A DNA stretch of 64,000 nucleotides from Talinum fruticosum (GCA_021018815.1 JAITYX010000017.1:8262946-8326945), one strand, 5' to 3'. Shown: positions 1-12,118, numbered from the stretch's first letter. Notes: generated from the sequence alone by a model not told the origin. Numbers and translations are program-made.

Positions 1-110
1 TTGAATTATGTGTTGTTATTAAAATGTAGATGTCTATGGTGTTTGATCTTGTGCTCATATATAATGGAAGGAGGTTAGTGGTTGGGAAAAGGGATGTTGA
101 TTACTCTTAG

Positions 111-3100
111 TTGATTGACTTAGTAATGGATGTTATTTGGTTTTTATCCAAACCTGAAATGCATCCTGCCCCACAATTCTTTGAAATTCAGTCACACCCA
201 CCTAAAAACCTTAAACAAAGGTGGCCTATATATGATGATGAGTCATTGTTAAGAATGTGTGATAGGTGGATGGGGAAGAAAGAAATAACTTTTTATATAA
301 AGGAGAAGAAAAAGACCACTAAAATTCATGAGATAGTGTTGGGACTTAATGGGGATAACGATAAGGCAGATGGGGATAAGAATGAGGCAGTTGGGGATAA
401 GAATGAGGGCAATGACCAGAGTTGTGATGTTGTAGATGCTGGTCATCGGGATGAAAATGAGGTAAATGATCATGGCATTGCTGACAATTGTGATTCTCCT
501 TTCCGGGATTATGTAATTGCTTCAATTGATGCTTCAATTATAGATAATGCTCTATCATTGTCTCTTGAATTTGCCAAAAGCCCCACAAATGACCCCAAGA
601 GCCCTGTCATTTATAGAGACAAAGGGAAGGGTATTTTGATTGAAGAACCTATATCCGATAGTGATTCTTTGATGTTGGGATTAGATGATTGTGATAGTGA
701 AGGTTCCGATTTTAGAGATTGTGAAGAGAATGAAAGTAGTGATGACACCGATGTTTCTATGGTAGAAGAGGATGAAGTATTTGATGAGATGAGTGATGAG
801 GATGTTGATGATGCTACAAAAAAATGTACTAAGAAAAATGGTGGGAACTCGAGCCAAATGGTGAGATCAAAATTCAAGAGTGGGATATGTTTTTAAATAA
901 ACAGTCATTCCTTGAGTTGTTTAGAGATTACATGGTACAAGAAGGGTTTTTGTGAGGTTTATCGAAATGATAACACCGGATACACAAGCATGGTGTAAGG
1001 AAGAGAACTGCAAGTAAAGAATACATGCATCCCCACTCCCTGATGGAACCACGTTTGTAGTGAAGACAATTAGGGCAGGGCACACAAACATTCCAGATTA
1101 TTAGACAACCCTGCAGCAAATTCTCGGTGGATAGCGAAGCACCTATTTGAGGAGGTTAGAGCTGAACCAAAAATCAAAATCACAGCTATGGACGACATTA
1201 TGTTGAGAAAATATGGCTTAGTCAAGCGAAGCACACAATTAGGAGGGCAACAAACATGATTTTAAACCAAATTGAGGGTAGAGTCGATGCTGGCTTTGAG
1301 CTGTTAGCGAAGTAACCGAGATGGTGAAGAAGTCCAATCCTGGCAGTTTGTGCTACATCAAATGGGATCCACCAATAGCAGAGGGCTGCACGCCAATATT
1401 CAAGAGGATGTTTGTTTCTTTCAAGTGCTGCATAGATGGCTTCTTGGCAGGGTGTAGGAGGTTCATTGGGGTTGATGGTTGCCACCTTAAAGGGCCTTAC
1501 AAAGGTGTGTTGCTTACTGCATTTAGGTTAGATGGTGATAACCACTCGCTTCCTCATTGCATATACAATAGTTGACACCGAAAGCAAGGTGAATTGGATA
1601 TACTTCTTCAACAGTTTGAGAGGCATTATAGGAGATGAGAATGTCAACCAGTACACATTTATTGCTGACAGATGCAAGGTATTTTACTTGTTTATCCTGT
1701 ATTTTTTTTTAATATTAGTGTACTCATATAAGTAAAGAGTATAATTGCTATTTTTGTGTAGGGAGTTATTGCAACTTTAAAGACCATATTTCCTACTACT
1801 CAAAGAAGGATTTGTATAGTCCATTATGCCGTAAACTTCAAGAAGTTGTTTCCTGGTCCAAAGTTGAACACCTTCATGACTAGGGCTGCTTATGCTTACA
1901 CAAAGTGGGTGCACAACAAGAATATGGATGCACTGAAGAAGGAGAATGAAGTTGCATGGACTTGGTTGCAAGATGAGCCCAAAGAACATTAGTGCAGGTA
2001 TTTATTCGATGAAGACTCAAAGGTGAGGACAATTCCACCAACTTTGTGGAATCTTTTAATAATGTCATTGATATGTATAGAGAGAAGCCTGTGTTTGTGT
2101 TATGTGAGGCAATTAGGAAGAAATGCACTGCTTGGATAGTTGAGAGGAAGAAAATTGCTGAACAGTTAAGTGGGAAAGTGGTGCCTTCTGTGAAAGATAG
2201 GTTGCAAGTACTTGAAAAAGATGCTTGGGGGCTGAGTGCTACTCCTTGTGGGGGAGGATTGTTTGAAGTTAGTCAATCCACTCATACCTTCATTGTCAAT
2301 CTTGAAGAGAAGACTTGTGATTGCAGGGCTTGGCAAGTTTCTCGTATTCCATGTAAGCATTTTGTAAGAGCAATCTTGTTCATAAAGGAGAAGATCGAAG
2401 ATTGGGTTAGTGAGTGGTATAGTATTGACAGATTCAAGGCAGCTTATAGTACTAATCTGTATCCTATTAGGGAGCTCGTGTTTTGGCCAACAATAGACAA
2501 TCTTCCATTAGTAGCACCTCCACCAATGCAAAAGGCAAGAGGGAGGCCTCCAAAAGAAAGGAAAAGAAGGGCTAATGAGGGAAGAAAGAAAACAAGAGCA
2601 AAACTAATGAAGTGCTCCAACTGCAAGGACTTAACGCACAATTGTAGGACTTGTCCCCTCTTAGGCAAGGAGAAGGCCAAAAGAAAGAAAGATGACAAGG
2701 AGAAGAAGAAACTTGGTAGGCCAAGGAAGGTACTTCATACCACATCAGCGACTGCAGCCTCCTCCATTCATTCCACCATCTGTTGCAAGAACATCCCTTC
2801 CTTCCACCTCTGCTGTAGCTTCATTCATTCCTTCCACATCAAAAGGGAAGAGAAATATGCTTGCTGTGACAACCGAGCCAAGGAGAAGTCCTAGGTTTAA
2901 AAGAAGGAAGGTTGCAACTAGGGGTGTAGCCGAGCCGAGCTGGCTCGCGAGCCCTCGCGAGCCGGCTCGCATAAAAGCTTGCTAAGCCGAGCTCATAACG
3001 AGCCCGAGCCCGAGCCGAGCCGAGCTCGAGCTTGTAATTTTGGAGCTCGTAAGCTCGCCGAGCCTACACGAGCCCATTGCAAACGAGCCGAACGAACGAA

Positions 3101-3416
3101 CGAGCTGATGAACCCAACGAAACGAACCTCAATTAAGTTTAAATTTATGTTTTTATAATAAGTATATAAAGCGTGAGTTTGAATCTAAAAACAAAAAATT
3201 TAAAGAAGTATAGTGAACTAACGAGATAAGAACAAGCCGAGCTCGAGCTTGATTTTCCTGAGCTTGGCGAGTCACGTGCCGAGCTCGAGCTACAAACGAT
3301 ACTCACAAGCCGAGCTTCGAGCTTGGCAGGTTCAGACTCGGCTCGACTCGAATACACCCCTAGTTGCAACACAATCAAGTCAAGCCTCTTGCAAGAAGGC
3401 TCTTTCCTTGAAGTAG
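111..3416 (+). pseudogene. Mutator-like (MURA-type) transposase, broken
   Basis: Remnant of a MULE transposase, the DDE enzyme that moves Mutator elements. An acidic N-terminal part is open from 111 to 896. It is followed by degraded MuDR-type N-terminal domain (about 900-1300) and then the MULE catalytic core (about 1321-2040), with recognisable FIGVDGCHLKGPYKGVLL and DTESKVNWIYFF blocks. Next come a SWIM zinc finger (CDCRAWQVSRIPCKHF, about 2315-2370) and a CCHC-like knuckle (CSNCKDLTHNCRTC). A GT-AG intron fits 1678-1761. It is dead: stops near 1990, frameshifts near 1545, 2030 and 2720, and a MITE at 2919-3362. With the MITE and one target copy removed, the last frame runs to a stop at 3414-3416. 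I did not find terminal inverted repeats for it. The family assignment is firm; the exact start is not. Confidence 0.85.
2919..3362. mobile_element. hAT-type MITE, 444 bp, copy 1, in MULE 3' end
   Basis: The element begins TAGGGGTGT and ends ACACCCCTA, and is flanked on both sides by the identical 8-bp duplication GTTGCAAC (2911-2918 and 3363-3370). An 8-bp target duplication with a TAGGGG terminus is the hAT pattern. Both ends are dense in GAGCCGAGC and GAGCTCGAGCT motifs; the centre is AT-rich. It has no coding capacity. The same family is at 20005-20486. It sits inside the C-terminal coding part of the MULE pseudogene and replaced its tail. Confidence 0.9.
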
Positions 3417-4110
3417 TTAGGCAGCTAGTCATAGTCTCTATTTCATTCAGCGAGTGTACAGATTAAGTTAATCACTTTTTGAACAAAATTATGGGGTTCA
3501 ATTATGTATCTTTTTCATGATTAGGTTATGTATGTATGCTATAATCCCCATCCCCTATTTTGTTATGCCAACTTGAGACATGAAATTATTGGGGTTGTAC
3601 TTTCGAAGCAGTATGTCAACAGATCAATGAAATGGAGTATTTATTCCACCACTTTGCATTCCCCAATTTTGTTATGCCAACTTTATGATAGGTTAAGTTT
3701 TACTACAACTTCAGTTTTACTGCAGTGTGGCTGCAACATCACTGATAGTCTGAAGGAACATGTTGTTGGCAGTGATGACAGGTGATGTTTGGTTTAATAA
3801 AAACAATTTGTATCTATAGTTGTTGTCATTGTCATATGCTTCTGTGGTGTAGCAGCTGTGCAGAGAGACTATTCTGAGCATCCTCGCAAGCTTATAGAAC
3901 TCACAGATGTCCACTGCATACTCAAGAACTGCTAGTCCATCCGTTGTGCTGCCCTGAATTACTAAATAAAAGTTCACAACTAGCTATTCTGGGCTCAGCT
4001 GTGAAAAAGTTGGGGTTGGGGATTTCTTTTGCTCAACTCTTCCACTGTCAGAAAAAGAATGGGTTTCTCAGGTCTCTATCACTTCTTCTTTCTTGTTTTC
4101 TTGGAGTCTT

Positions 4111-4313
4111 CTGGGCTGCTGCTTCTGGCCTCCTGCTGTCCGTTTGCCCTAGCAGCATTAGCATAACAACAAGCTGTCCTTGTTTCTTGTAGTTTTACCT
4201 GTGGTTTGTGCATTCAGAGGGAGGTGAGCATTTATTCCTGCAATTTTTATTATTTCTGGCCTGCTGCTTCTGGCCTCCTGCTGTCCTGTTGCCCTAGCAG
4301 CATTAGCATAACA
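4111..4313. repeat. Two copies of a ~60-bp unit, 144 bp apart
   Basis: Bases 4111-4170 and 4255-4313 both contain GCTGCTTCTGGCCTCCTGCT followed by a GCCCTAGCAGCATTAGCATAACA segment, with only small differences. A further short match (ATATGGATTGTG then ATTTAATATTT) recurs near 4315 and 4429, so the duplication may be part of a longer decayed tandem. Confidence 0.75.
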
Positions 4314-5115
4314 GATATGGATTGTGCATTTAATATTTGTGTAAGTATTAGGCTATCAGCAGAATGGATGCTTAATATGAACATGAAATAGTCCCTATTT
4401 TATATAATGCTGGTCATTTACATTTCACATATGGATTGTGTATTTAATATTTCTCAAGGAAGTCCTAAAAAAATTGGGGAATGCAACTGAAACTATCCCT
4501 TTTTTTCTCAAGGAAATCCTAAAAAAGTCCCTTTTCACAGTTACTAAAATCCCTCTTGGAAAAACAAAATCAATAGAAGCTTATTTTGTGTTCCTAAAAC
4601 ATTTCATCACCAAAGCAGGACTAATTTAATAAGATGACGTGGACTTTAGTCACTTCTATTACCACCATTCTGTCACATATGTATATTTTTTGTACTATTT
4701 GACCACCTGGACTATGTATAGTATGAATTTGCTTTTCAAGAGATTATGTCATAGCCATTGACTACAGTTTTGCAAATTGTCTGGCTTCAGCCTCCAGAAG
4801 ATGTATGTTCCTTGTTTTGAACTTTCAGAGACAAAAACGAGAAGTTTGCTAGCAAAAACAGCATCTGTGTGGAACAAAGGGGCCGATATCGTCAGATCAG
4901 AGAGAGGTCAGCACAAAAGTTCCACATCAGAGGATGTTTTATGCTTTTATATGCAGAGGCTTCATAATCTCATCAGCAGTAACTCCTTTGGTTGTGAGAT
5001 GATCGCTGATGTCTCCAAGTATTATCCTGTGTCTCCTCTATCCTTGACCATTGTTCTATTGAATTCCATTTCTGGGGATTTCTTGGGCAGAATAGCCTCA
5101 GGTAGCCCCCCCAAA

Positions 5116-5136
5116 ACACACACACACACACACACA
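5116..5136. repeat. (CA)n microsatellite
   Basis: About ten CA dinucleotides in a row, in non-coding DNA. Confidence 0.9.
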
Positions 5137-5560
5137 AGCACTCTCAGAATGAGTGGAAGTTTCTTCAAAGCTGCAGAAAAATGGAGTACAGTTGTATACG
5201 AGAGCTAAGCATGATGTTTGCTAAAGCAGTTATTTATTTCAACCCAAGCCAAATATAGCGGAGGCTGCTTGGTTTTTTTTCCCATCTTTGTTCCATTTTT
5301 TAGTTCTTTTCTTAAGTACACCATACACTTTTGTATTGCTTCCTGACAGTATTTTTCATGTTTTCTCATGCCCACTTTTAATCTTTATGAAAGGCTGAAA
5401 CTAGAAAGGAACTAAGTAACAACTCAGAGCTTATGAAATGCTCTGCTGCTAATGTGCAAGCAGGACATGATTAAGATGTTGCATATGAAAAATAGGATCT
5501 TCGAAGCAAATTTGACTTTCATTCCAAATATTGTACTTTATTACACAAGCATTGCCCATA

Positions 5561-5993
5561 TCACATCTTGTTTGTTAATACAAACAACATAACTACAAAC
5601 GAGCCTATACATAAAGCCATAATAATTTGAACAAGACAGTTATTTCTATACAGCAGTGACTTCATTTCAGCCCTCATGTCCACCATCTGAATGCCAAGCT
5701 TTGTCATCTCCTCCTTCAACTCCCTAATTTCAATGACATGTTCACAATTTCCTTGATTGGTTATCCTTTCCCTCACTTTATAAGTTGATTAGGAACCCAT
5801 AATTTCTTGCCTATCAGCCTCAGCTTCCACCCGGAAAAGGAAGGTACTACATTTCAAGCAAGCATAGTAAGGCCTCGGATAATTCTTTTGTGACCTTGAC
5901 ACAAGGTAGTCTAATTTAGTGGTCACCCCGCACCTTGGACAAGTATACCTTCGCGCTATCACTACCAAATCCATAATTTGTTGAAGCTTCCAT
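5561..5993 (-). pseudogene. GRF zinc-finger / coiled-coil / TM protein, broken
   Basis: On the minus strand the frame from 5974 reads YTCPRCGVTTKLDYLVS, then NYPRPYYACLKC and F.FRVEAEADRQE, the spacing of a plant GRF-type zinc finger (CPRCG ... RPYYAC..C). After an in-frame TAA near 5789 the same frame continues as a helix-forming segment (IRELKEEMTKLGIQMVDMRA) and ends in a hydrophobic segment (IIMALCIGSFVVMLFVL). That is the usual architecture of small plant GRF-zf proteins, which often spread with transposons. An ATG at 5993 in another frame gives MEASTNYGFGSDSA, the expected N-terminus, so a frameshift separates it from the finger. One frameshift plus one stop make this a pseudogene unless the sequence has errors. 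Confidence 0.7.
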
Positions 5994-6139
5994 GCTACAA
6001 CTGCCGAAAATTAAAAAAATTCAAACATTAACAATTTCAAATACCAATACCACATTATCTTAGAGGTATACACAAATTCAATTTCGAAAAATCATTTCCT
6101 CAACATACCTCATGAGAAAGCTTCAATCTTTGATGTTCG

Positions 6140-6290
6140 ATGCTCACCCAGTGAGAGTAAGATAGAGCGAGTGACAGAGAGAGAGGGGGAGAGACAGAGC
6201 GAGAGCGAGTAAGCGAGCGACAGAGCGAGAGCGAGACGGATAGCGAGAGGAGGAGACAGAGCAAGGAAGCGAGAGAGTGAGAGATAGCAA
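6140..6290. repeat. GAGAGA / GAGCGAGC low-complexity tract
   Basis: Purine-rich simple sequence of GAGA and GAGCGA units directly upstream of the GRF-zf pseudogene (minus strand), so it may be its former TC-rich leader. Frames across it are low complexity and are not genes. Confidence 0.7.
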
Positions 6291-6349
6291 CTCGGATATG
6301 GTGGTGAAGAAAGAGATAAAGTTTTTTAGGGTTCAATAAAATAAATCAA

Positions 6350-8780
6350 AAAATCAGATCATTTTTATTTGGGCAAAGTTGTCATTTTATGTTCACCAAC
6401 TACCATTATATTAGCACAAATATCGGAAAATGGTAGATTAATTATTAACACCACCGGTCGGAGGGCATGAAAATAATTTTCAATACGACATGGGCGGAAA
6501 AATGATTGCAAGCATAGTACGAGGGGTACGGATGTTAAAAATCCAATAATTTTATGTCCATGTCGTGTTACCGGGTTCTATTAGATTTTTCCAATTCTAT
6601 AAAGACAACCTCTCAATTAGAGGGAAACATCTTCATAAGATACGAATGAAAGAAGAAAAAATAGGTAGCAAAATGGGTTTTAATTTAAAGCTCAAACATA
6701 GCACCATATCATTTGTGGGTAGGGATTGGTGTGGGGCTGGTACGACTATACCCACATCTATATCCATTTTCGAAAATCATCCCCATACCCATGTTCATAT
6801 CCATATCCATCTCGTTATTTCGGATATATCGGGTATTATTGGGGTATGTATAAATGTTAAACAATAATACCCTTCAGGTGATGAATAGTTACAAAAATCT
6901 CTTGCCTCTATCGTAAATTCGTAATTATACATCACTAACACAAATAAAATGATAAAACATATTTAATTAGTCCAGTTCACTCTGCTGCCCATCGAATTTT
7001 ATTTTTAAAAATAAACATTCGGATATGGGTTCGGGTTAGGGGTGTGTAAACTATATACCCGTACCCACTGCATATCCAAAATACCCGCAAAAATCGGGCG
7101 GGTTGTTCGGATCTGAATTATACTCATCCCTATTTGCGGGGCTAAAGATTAATTTTTTAACACAAAAAATAAGGCATTCAGGTCATTAATATAGATAGTA
7201 ACCATTATTTTACCCATGTACAATAGGGAACATATAGTAAACATCAATAATAAATTGAATTTTGAAAACCATTTAATTCAAGTTTGTTAGAATGTAATAA
7301 AATCATTAATAAAATTACAAGATAATAATTTTTACATTTGTAGTACTATGACCTTATTTTATTTGTAAGGAATTGTAAGGTTGTAAGGAGTTGAAAGGAA
7401 AATTGTAAGCAACTATAACTTATAAGAAGTTATAAAATAGTTGTAAATTAGTTATAAAAAGTTGTAAAACTCTAAGTTAAAGTTAAATAAAACAAAGTTA
7501 ATGTGTTCAATTCGACTTATAGTTGATAAAAATGATTCACAGAGCTATCAATTTGTGTATATGGTAAATCCATGGGGCAAGGCCACGAGGGGGTGTTATT
7601 AGTCATACTTTAAGTTTAACAAGTGGAATGATGTTCTAAAAATGTAAGGTAACTGTACTCCTCATGAAGTAGAAATTTTTGACTGAATGATAGTAATATA
7701 ATACTCTCATTATTAAAAAAAAATTATTATCATCTCCATTATTCCTCTTCCATATACCCTAATTTAATATCCATTAATACTTACTTTGCTTTTCGAGATT
7801 TTTTGAGCTGCTACGAGCGTAATTGTAGCAAATGGCAAACGACAAACCCCTTTTATTTTAATTTGTTGAATCAAATTTAATATCTATTAATATGGTTCTT
7901 TTTTTTAATAAATTTTCTCTTATTATTATGAGAATTAGAAATAATTCTCCTTGTAAAAGTCATAGTTTTTACCTTCTAAGATTTTGTTTCTTATTTTTAT
8001 GTCAGTTATTTTCCTTATCTATGTGCAGGTTTTATTAAGATTGTTGATTTTATTGAAGAGTATATTTTTAATATAGAGTTAGATGGAGGAATGTTTACTA
8101 TTATTTTCTTAATACAAAAATATGTTTTAATATTTTAAATTTATTCATGATAGAAAATTACCAACACAGATATTGTATAACTTTCCTTGATGAACTTTGT
8201 TTTTTCTACTAAAAAATTTACTTTCCAATATTACACCTAAAGTCCCGATCTTTTCAATCTCACTTGAAGTATGTCTTAATTATAGTTTTAATCACTTTTA
8301 AAGTTATGGAAACATTGATGTTCAAAAGTTCAAATTAATTTTTTAATTAAAAAATTGAAAGAAAATTAGGTTTCCTAACCTATCTTCTAAAAAATATTAT
8401 TTGCTACGTATAAAAAGGGTTAAGTTTAGAAGTTTTGCTTTGTGGTACTTGATATTTGACTTTTTGGTGATGAAAACATTGAAATATTCATCTCTAATTA
8501 TTGAAGAGTGGAAGTCTTGTAACTTTCGTAAAATTTTAGATTTGAATTCTATAGTGCTAATATTTTTTTTAATTTTCCACTAATATTTCTATCATGTTGA
8601 CCGTCACATACATTGGGAAACTATAGAGGCTAATGAGCAGTAAATCAACGTAGAATATATAGGGTTTCAATGATAGACAATCCAACAATTGTTGCCTAAT
8701 AGTGTTGATGTCTCTTCTTTCCCCAACTTGCTTTTTTAATAAGTTTTGCTTATCGTCATTAGAATCTTCCTCAGCCAATA
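6350..8780. other. AT-rich intergenic DNA with decayed MITE traces
   Basis: No gene was found. At 7037 a TAGGGGTGTG terminus is followed by CCCGTACCC-rich sequence, and a degraded counterpart (CTCATCCCTA) lies near 7125. This could be a very short relative of the hAT-type elements, but no clean target duplication is seen. The stretch 6720-6860 has similar GGGTA/TACCC-rich sequence. Confidence 0.4.
7350..7495. repeat. Decayed Tourist-like MITE copy
   Basis: The stretch is built from GTAAGGAGTT, GTTATAAAAT and TTAGTTATAAAAA motifs shared with the better preserved element at 37910-38088 read on the minus strand. The ends (CTTATTTTATTTG and AAATAAAACAAAG) are loosely inverted, and no target duplication is clear. 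Confidence 0.45.
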
Positions 8781-8781
8781 A

Positions 8782-9619
8782 TCACGAGGAAGGATTTTTA
8801 CGATTGAGGATCCACTCAAATGTACCTTTTGTAGTCATCCTAAAATGCAAATAATCGTGGAAGGCAAGAGTTAATTTCATCCATTCTAACCTTATAGAAC
8901 CTTTACACGAGATCATGTCATCTCGTACAATCAAAATTTTAACTTGAAAGCCTAACAAAAGTAACTGAATAAAAGAATACTTGCTACCATGAAAATAAAT
9001 AAGTGAGTTTTCTAGTATCATGAATCCATAAGACCAATCATTAAAAAAATGATAATGCAGTAACTTTTTTATGAAAAGGTAAATCAAACGACAGTGGACT
9101 ACCTCTTTTCGCGGTTATTGACATAGTTTGCACATGACATAACACGTAATCAAGTAAAGTAGGAAGCGACGTACAACTATAAGTGAGCTCTCTCTAATAC
9201 CTTCGGTGTGGAAACTTGTTGATCTCTTCAACCTCAATGCCTTGATCATCCCTGGAATGATAATCCTCGTATGAATATGATCTTCTGCTTGATTTGACAT
9301 TTGAATCATGTCTATTTCTTCTTCTTGGGGGCATATCTCTGTCTCGCCCTTTCCTAATGTGGATACCTTCATCTCTTGGTTTGCCATGAAGCCCACCGTC
9401 CACCTCTAGCTCTTTCGGTTTCACTCACCTCATTTCATTCATCTCCATTGCTCGATTAACTGTAAGAACAATCATCGTTCTCAGCGGAAGATAAAAAGTT
9501 GAAGCATAACGGTGCCATATTATTTGCAATTTTGGTTTGATAAGAAATTTAGAGTGACTTTTTTTCTTCTGTGAAATTGTTTGGATTTGGGGTGGTGGGT
9601 TGCAATTGTTTGTAGTCAA
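8782..9619 (-). other. Unidentified reading frames, Arg-rich segment
   Basis: On the minus strand, 9424-9194 encodes a charged peptide rich in R, D, S and H (KGRDRDMPPRRRNRHDS, then SSRRSYSYEDYHSRDDQG), ending at a stop inside GGTATTAG. The same frame upstream gives MEMNEMR and then a stop. The composition resembles RS/RD-rich nuclear proteins, but I do not recognise a family. A possible donor (AAG|GTATTAG) closes the segment, so it could be one exon of a real or decayed gene. The frame 9087-8782 follows on the same strand and also lacks recognisable features. Confidence 0.25.
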
Positions 9620-9639
9620 CTCCTATTGGTTCAGCGCAC

Positions 9640-11240
9640 ATGAGCTAATTGAAACGAATACAATTGAACAGTAAAGGACTTTGGGGCTGCTGCTAATTGG
9701 TACGTTTAACCTTTGGTGGAGTTTTTAATTTTATCTCAGCTCAAATTTACATTTGTGACGTGCAAATTATCGGCCTTGTCTAATTTAGATCTCTAATGCA
9801 ATTTTGGTTTATTTACCTGTTTATTAAATCGATCAACCTGGAAAGACCCGTTTTTAAGCTCTAATTGATACTATAGTGCTCAATATTCTTGTCTAATTTA
9901 GGTCGAAAAATTATATAAAAATGTCAAATTAGATTCTTTGAACTGTGACTATTGTAAATTCGTACGGCCTAACTAGTTGAGTTCAAGTGGAATTTGATCT
10001 TTTAACGTTTGGACCAAATTGTATAATAGTTTGAATTTATAGCGAGAGCTTAAGTTTGATTAAGACCAAACTTGGTTGTCCTTGTTCGTATTTGATTTAT
10101 GATTGTCCGGATTACTTTAAATTTGCGTTCGTTTACAAACTCATTTCGGACATTTCGACCCGTACTCCTAGCTACATGTGTGGATTGCTTTAAATTTGTG
10201 TTCATTTACAAACTAACTTGAGACATTTCCTACCCGTATTCCCAACTACATGTGGAGACACTAATGCTCCCAAAATTTCACGAGATCTAGATGTACAAAT
10301 AAATGTATATCAGGTTCCGATGGACAAAATTATTACATACCTACATAAAAATCAAGATTAAAGAACAAACATCTATATTGAATTGTCTTTTGTGAGTCGT
10401 AAATATTTCGAATACATGATTCTCATAATCTTATCGTTTAATCTATCTTCAGTTCTCTGCAATCGAAGGTGAGAGTCCTCTCGCACCTCCACAAGTGTGC
10501 ATCCATACTTCTCTTAACTTGTCTAAACGATTTGACTCTCTTGTCTCCCATATCTTAACTTTTACAAATTATGACACTCCCTCTTTTATGTCCAATTCAT
10601 CCTTTGGTAGGACGTATATTTAAGAAATTAAATTCATATCTAATAACACCTTCTATTTAACCTACATTCTTTTTTGTCACCCAAACTTTTGAAACCATAT
10701 AATAATGAGGTTGGAAGTTAGGGATCTATTTGTAGTGTAGTATTTGTCCCTGGAGATAGGAGGGCGAATGAAGGAAACACGTTGATTTCAATTGTTCAAA
10801 GTCGTAAAATTTTAAATTTTAGATTATGATCCTATTCCATTTAGTTATAAGGATCCGTAAGCAAAGTTATAAAGAGGTGTAAGATAATTATTAAGTTAGT
10901 TATAAGCAATTGTAAGGAGTTGTAAGACACAATAAAAGCGTTTTCAAAATTTATACATTTAAGAGCATCACTATTAAAGCTCTTTAACATAGTTATCCAC
11001 TAATATTGGCAAGCTCTGTTTATCTTTTAGGATACATATCCAATTTCTTAGCACTAAAATTACCGATTATATTTTTCTATAAGCAAATCAAGTAGTGAAT
11101 CGGATAACATGAAAGACCTCTTGATCTCTCACCCAATTTTATCAAACCATAATTTCGTGTCGATAAGACTTTCTTAATTTCTTATCTATCATATATATAA
11201 TGATAATTCAAATAAAATTTTTATATAAACCGACTATTTA
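9640..11240. other. Intergenic DNA, no gene seen
   Basis: AT-rich non-coding sequence. Apart from a Tourist-like fragment at 10828-10950 I see no feature. A short near-repeat (TTTAAATTTGTGTTC then ACAAACT) recurs near 10120 and 10190. Confidence 0.5.
10828..10950. repeat. Tourist-like MITE fragment, one end
   Basis: It starts GATCCTATTCCATTTAG and then TTATAAGGA, matching the right end of the 37910-38088 element read on the minus strand. It continues with the same GTTATAAG and TGTAAGGAGTTGTAAG motifs. The opposite terminus is missing, so it is truncated or decayed. Confidence 0.6.
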
Positions 11241-11274
11241 AATTCACCTCACCATTTCCCTCCAAGTCGAAAAA

Positions 11275-11845
11275 GATGGGACTCGGCAAACCGACCCGAA
11301 TCGAACCGGTCAACCCGAACGACCCGAAACCCTAACCGAACCGACATCCGGAACAGTTGAACAGATTTTGACTCGAAAACGAAATGAACCGACCCGAAAT
11401 CTAATGAACCCCGATTCCGACCCGAACCGAAATGACCCGAACCGAAATGACCCGAACCGAAACCGAACCGAATCGAAAATGACCCGAACCAAATCGGACT
11501 CAAGTAATTTAACCCAAATAAAAGTGACTCAACCCACAATTTTTTTAAGATGGACTTTTGTGCCTATAGTGGCACAATTTTGAATCGATTTTGACCTAAA
11601 AAGTGACCCGATTACGACCCGATCCGAAATTAACCCGAATCGAACCCGAACGAGATTGACCCGAAGTTGAACGAACCGAAGTTGACCCGAACCGAAACCG
11701 AACCGGACCGAACAAAACGACCCAAAGTTAATCCGAATGTAGTTGACCCGAACCCGAAATCGAACCGAACTCCAACAAAATCGACCCGAAGTTAATCCGA
11801 ACCGAACTAACCCAAATCGAATCCGAACCAAATGACCCAATCGCA
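11275..11845. repeat. CCGAACC / GACCCGAA short-motif repeat block
   Basis: About 570 bp made of imperfect repeats of GACCCGAAC and CCGAACCGAAA. A non-repetitive spacer at about 11525-11600 divides it in two. Motif arrays of this kind are common in the subterminal regions of plant hAT MITEs, but I could not find terminal inverted repeats or a target duplication. Reading frames on both strands across it are repeat artefacts. Confidence 0.7.
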
Positions 11846-11954
11846 AGTATAGTTCTCATAGGCTAAATAAATGACTTTTTTTAATAGCTTTTCAATTCCT
11901 TTCTTCCCCTCTTTGGTCGGTATCCTTTCACTTGAATTCATTCATTTAGAAGGA

Positions 11955-12118
11955 ATCCAACGAAGACAGCCAGCCCCTCTCTCTCTCTCACTCTCAAACC
12001 AAGAAGACAAAACCCCTTTCCAGAAACCCTAATTCCGGCAAAACCCTCGAACCCGATTGCCTCCCCCTTCCACTCTCTCTCTCTCTCTCCTCTCTCTCTC
12101 TCCTCTTTCTCGGAAACC
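11955..12118 (+). promoter_or_regulatory. TC-rich 5' leader of eIF2-alpha
   Basis: CTCTCT runs (11979-11990, 12075-12110) precede the start codon, typical of plant housekeeping gene leaders with pyrimidine patches. The segment from AAACCCTAATTCC to the ATG is duplicated at 29640-29720, which supports it being part of the transcribed unit. No certain TATA box can be assigned. Confidence 0.55.

Larger units (their letters stand above)
3417..5560. other. Intergenic DNA, no gene seen
   Basis: No conserved frame was found. The stretch holds a local 60-bp duplication (4111-4313), a short (CA)n run (5116-5136), and two short repeats of a CTCAAGGAA(A/G)TCCTAAAAAA motif near 4453 and 4507. The frame at 4777-5208 resembles no family I know and is probably chance. 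Confidence 0.5.

Noticed and set aside
11249..11846. Frames of Phe/Gly/Ser/Arg repeats (minus) and Asp/Pro/Asn/Arg repeats (plus)
   Set aside because: Direct translation of the CCGAACC repeat block.
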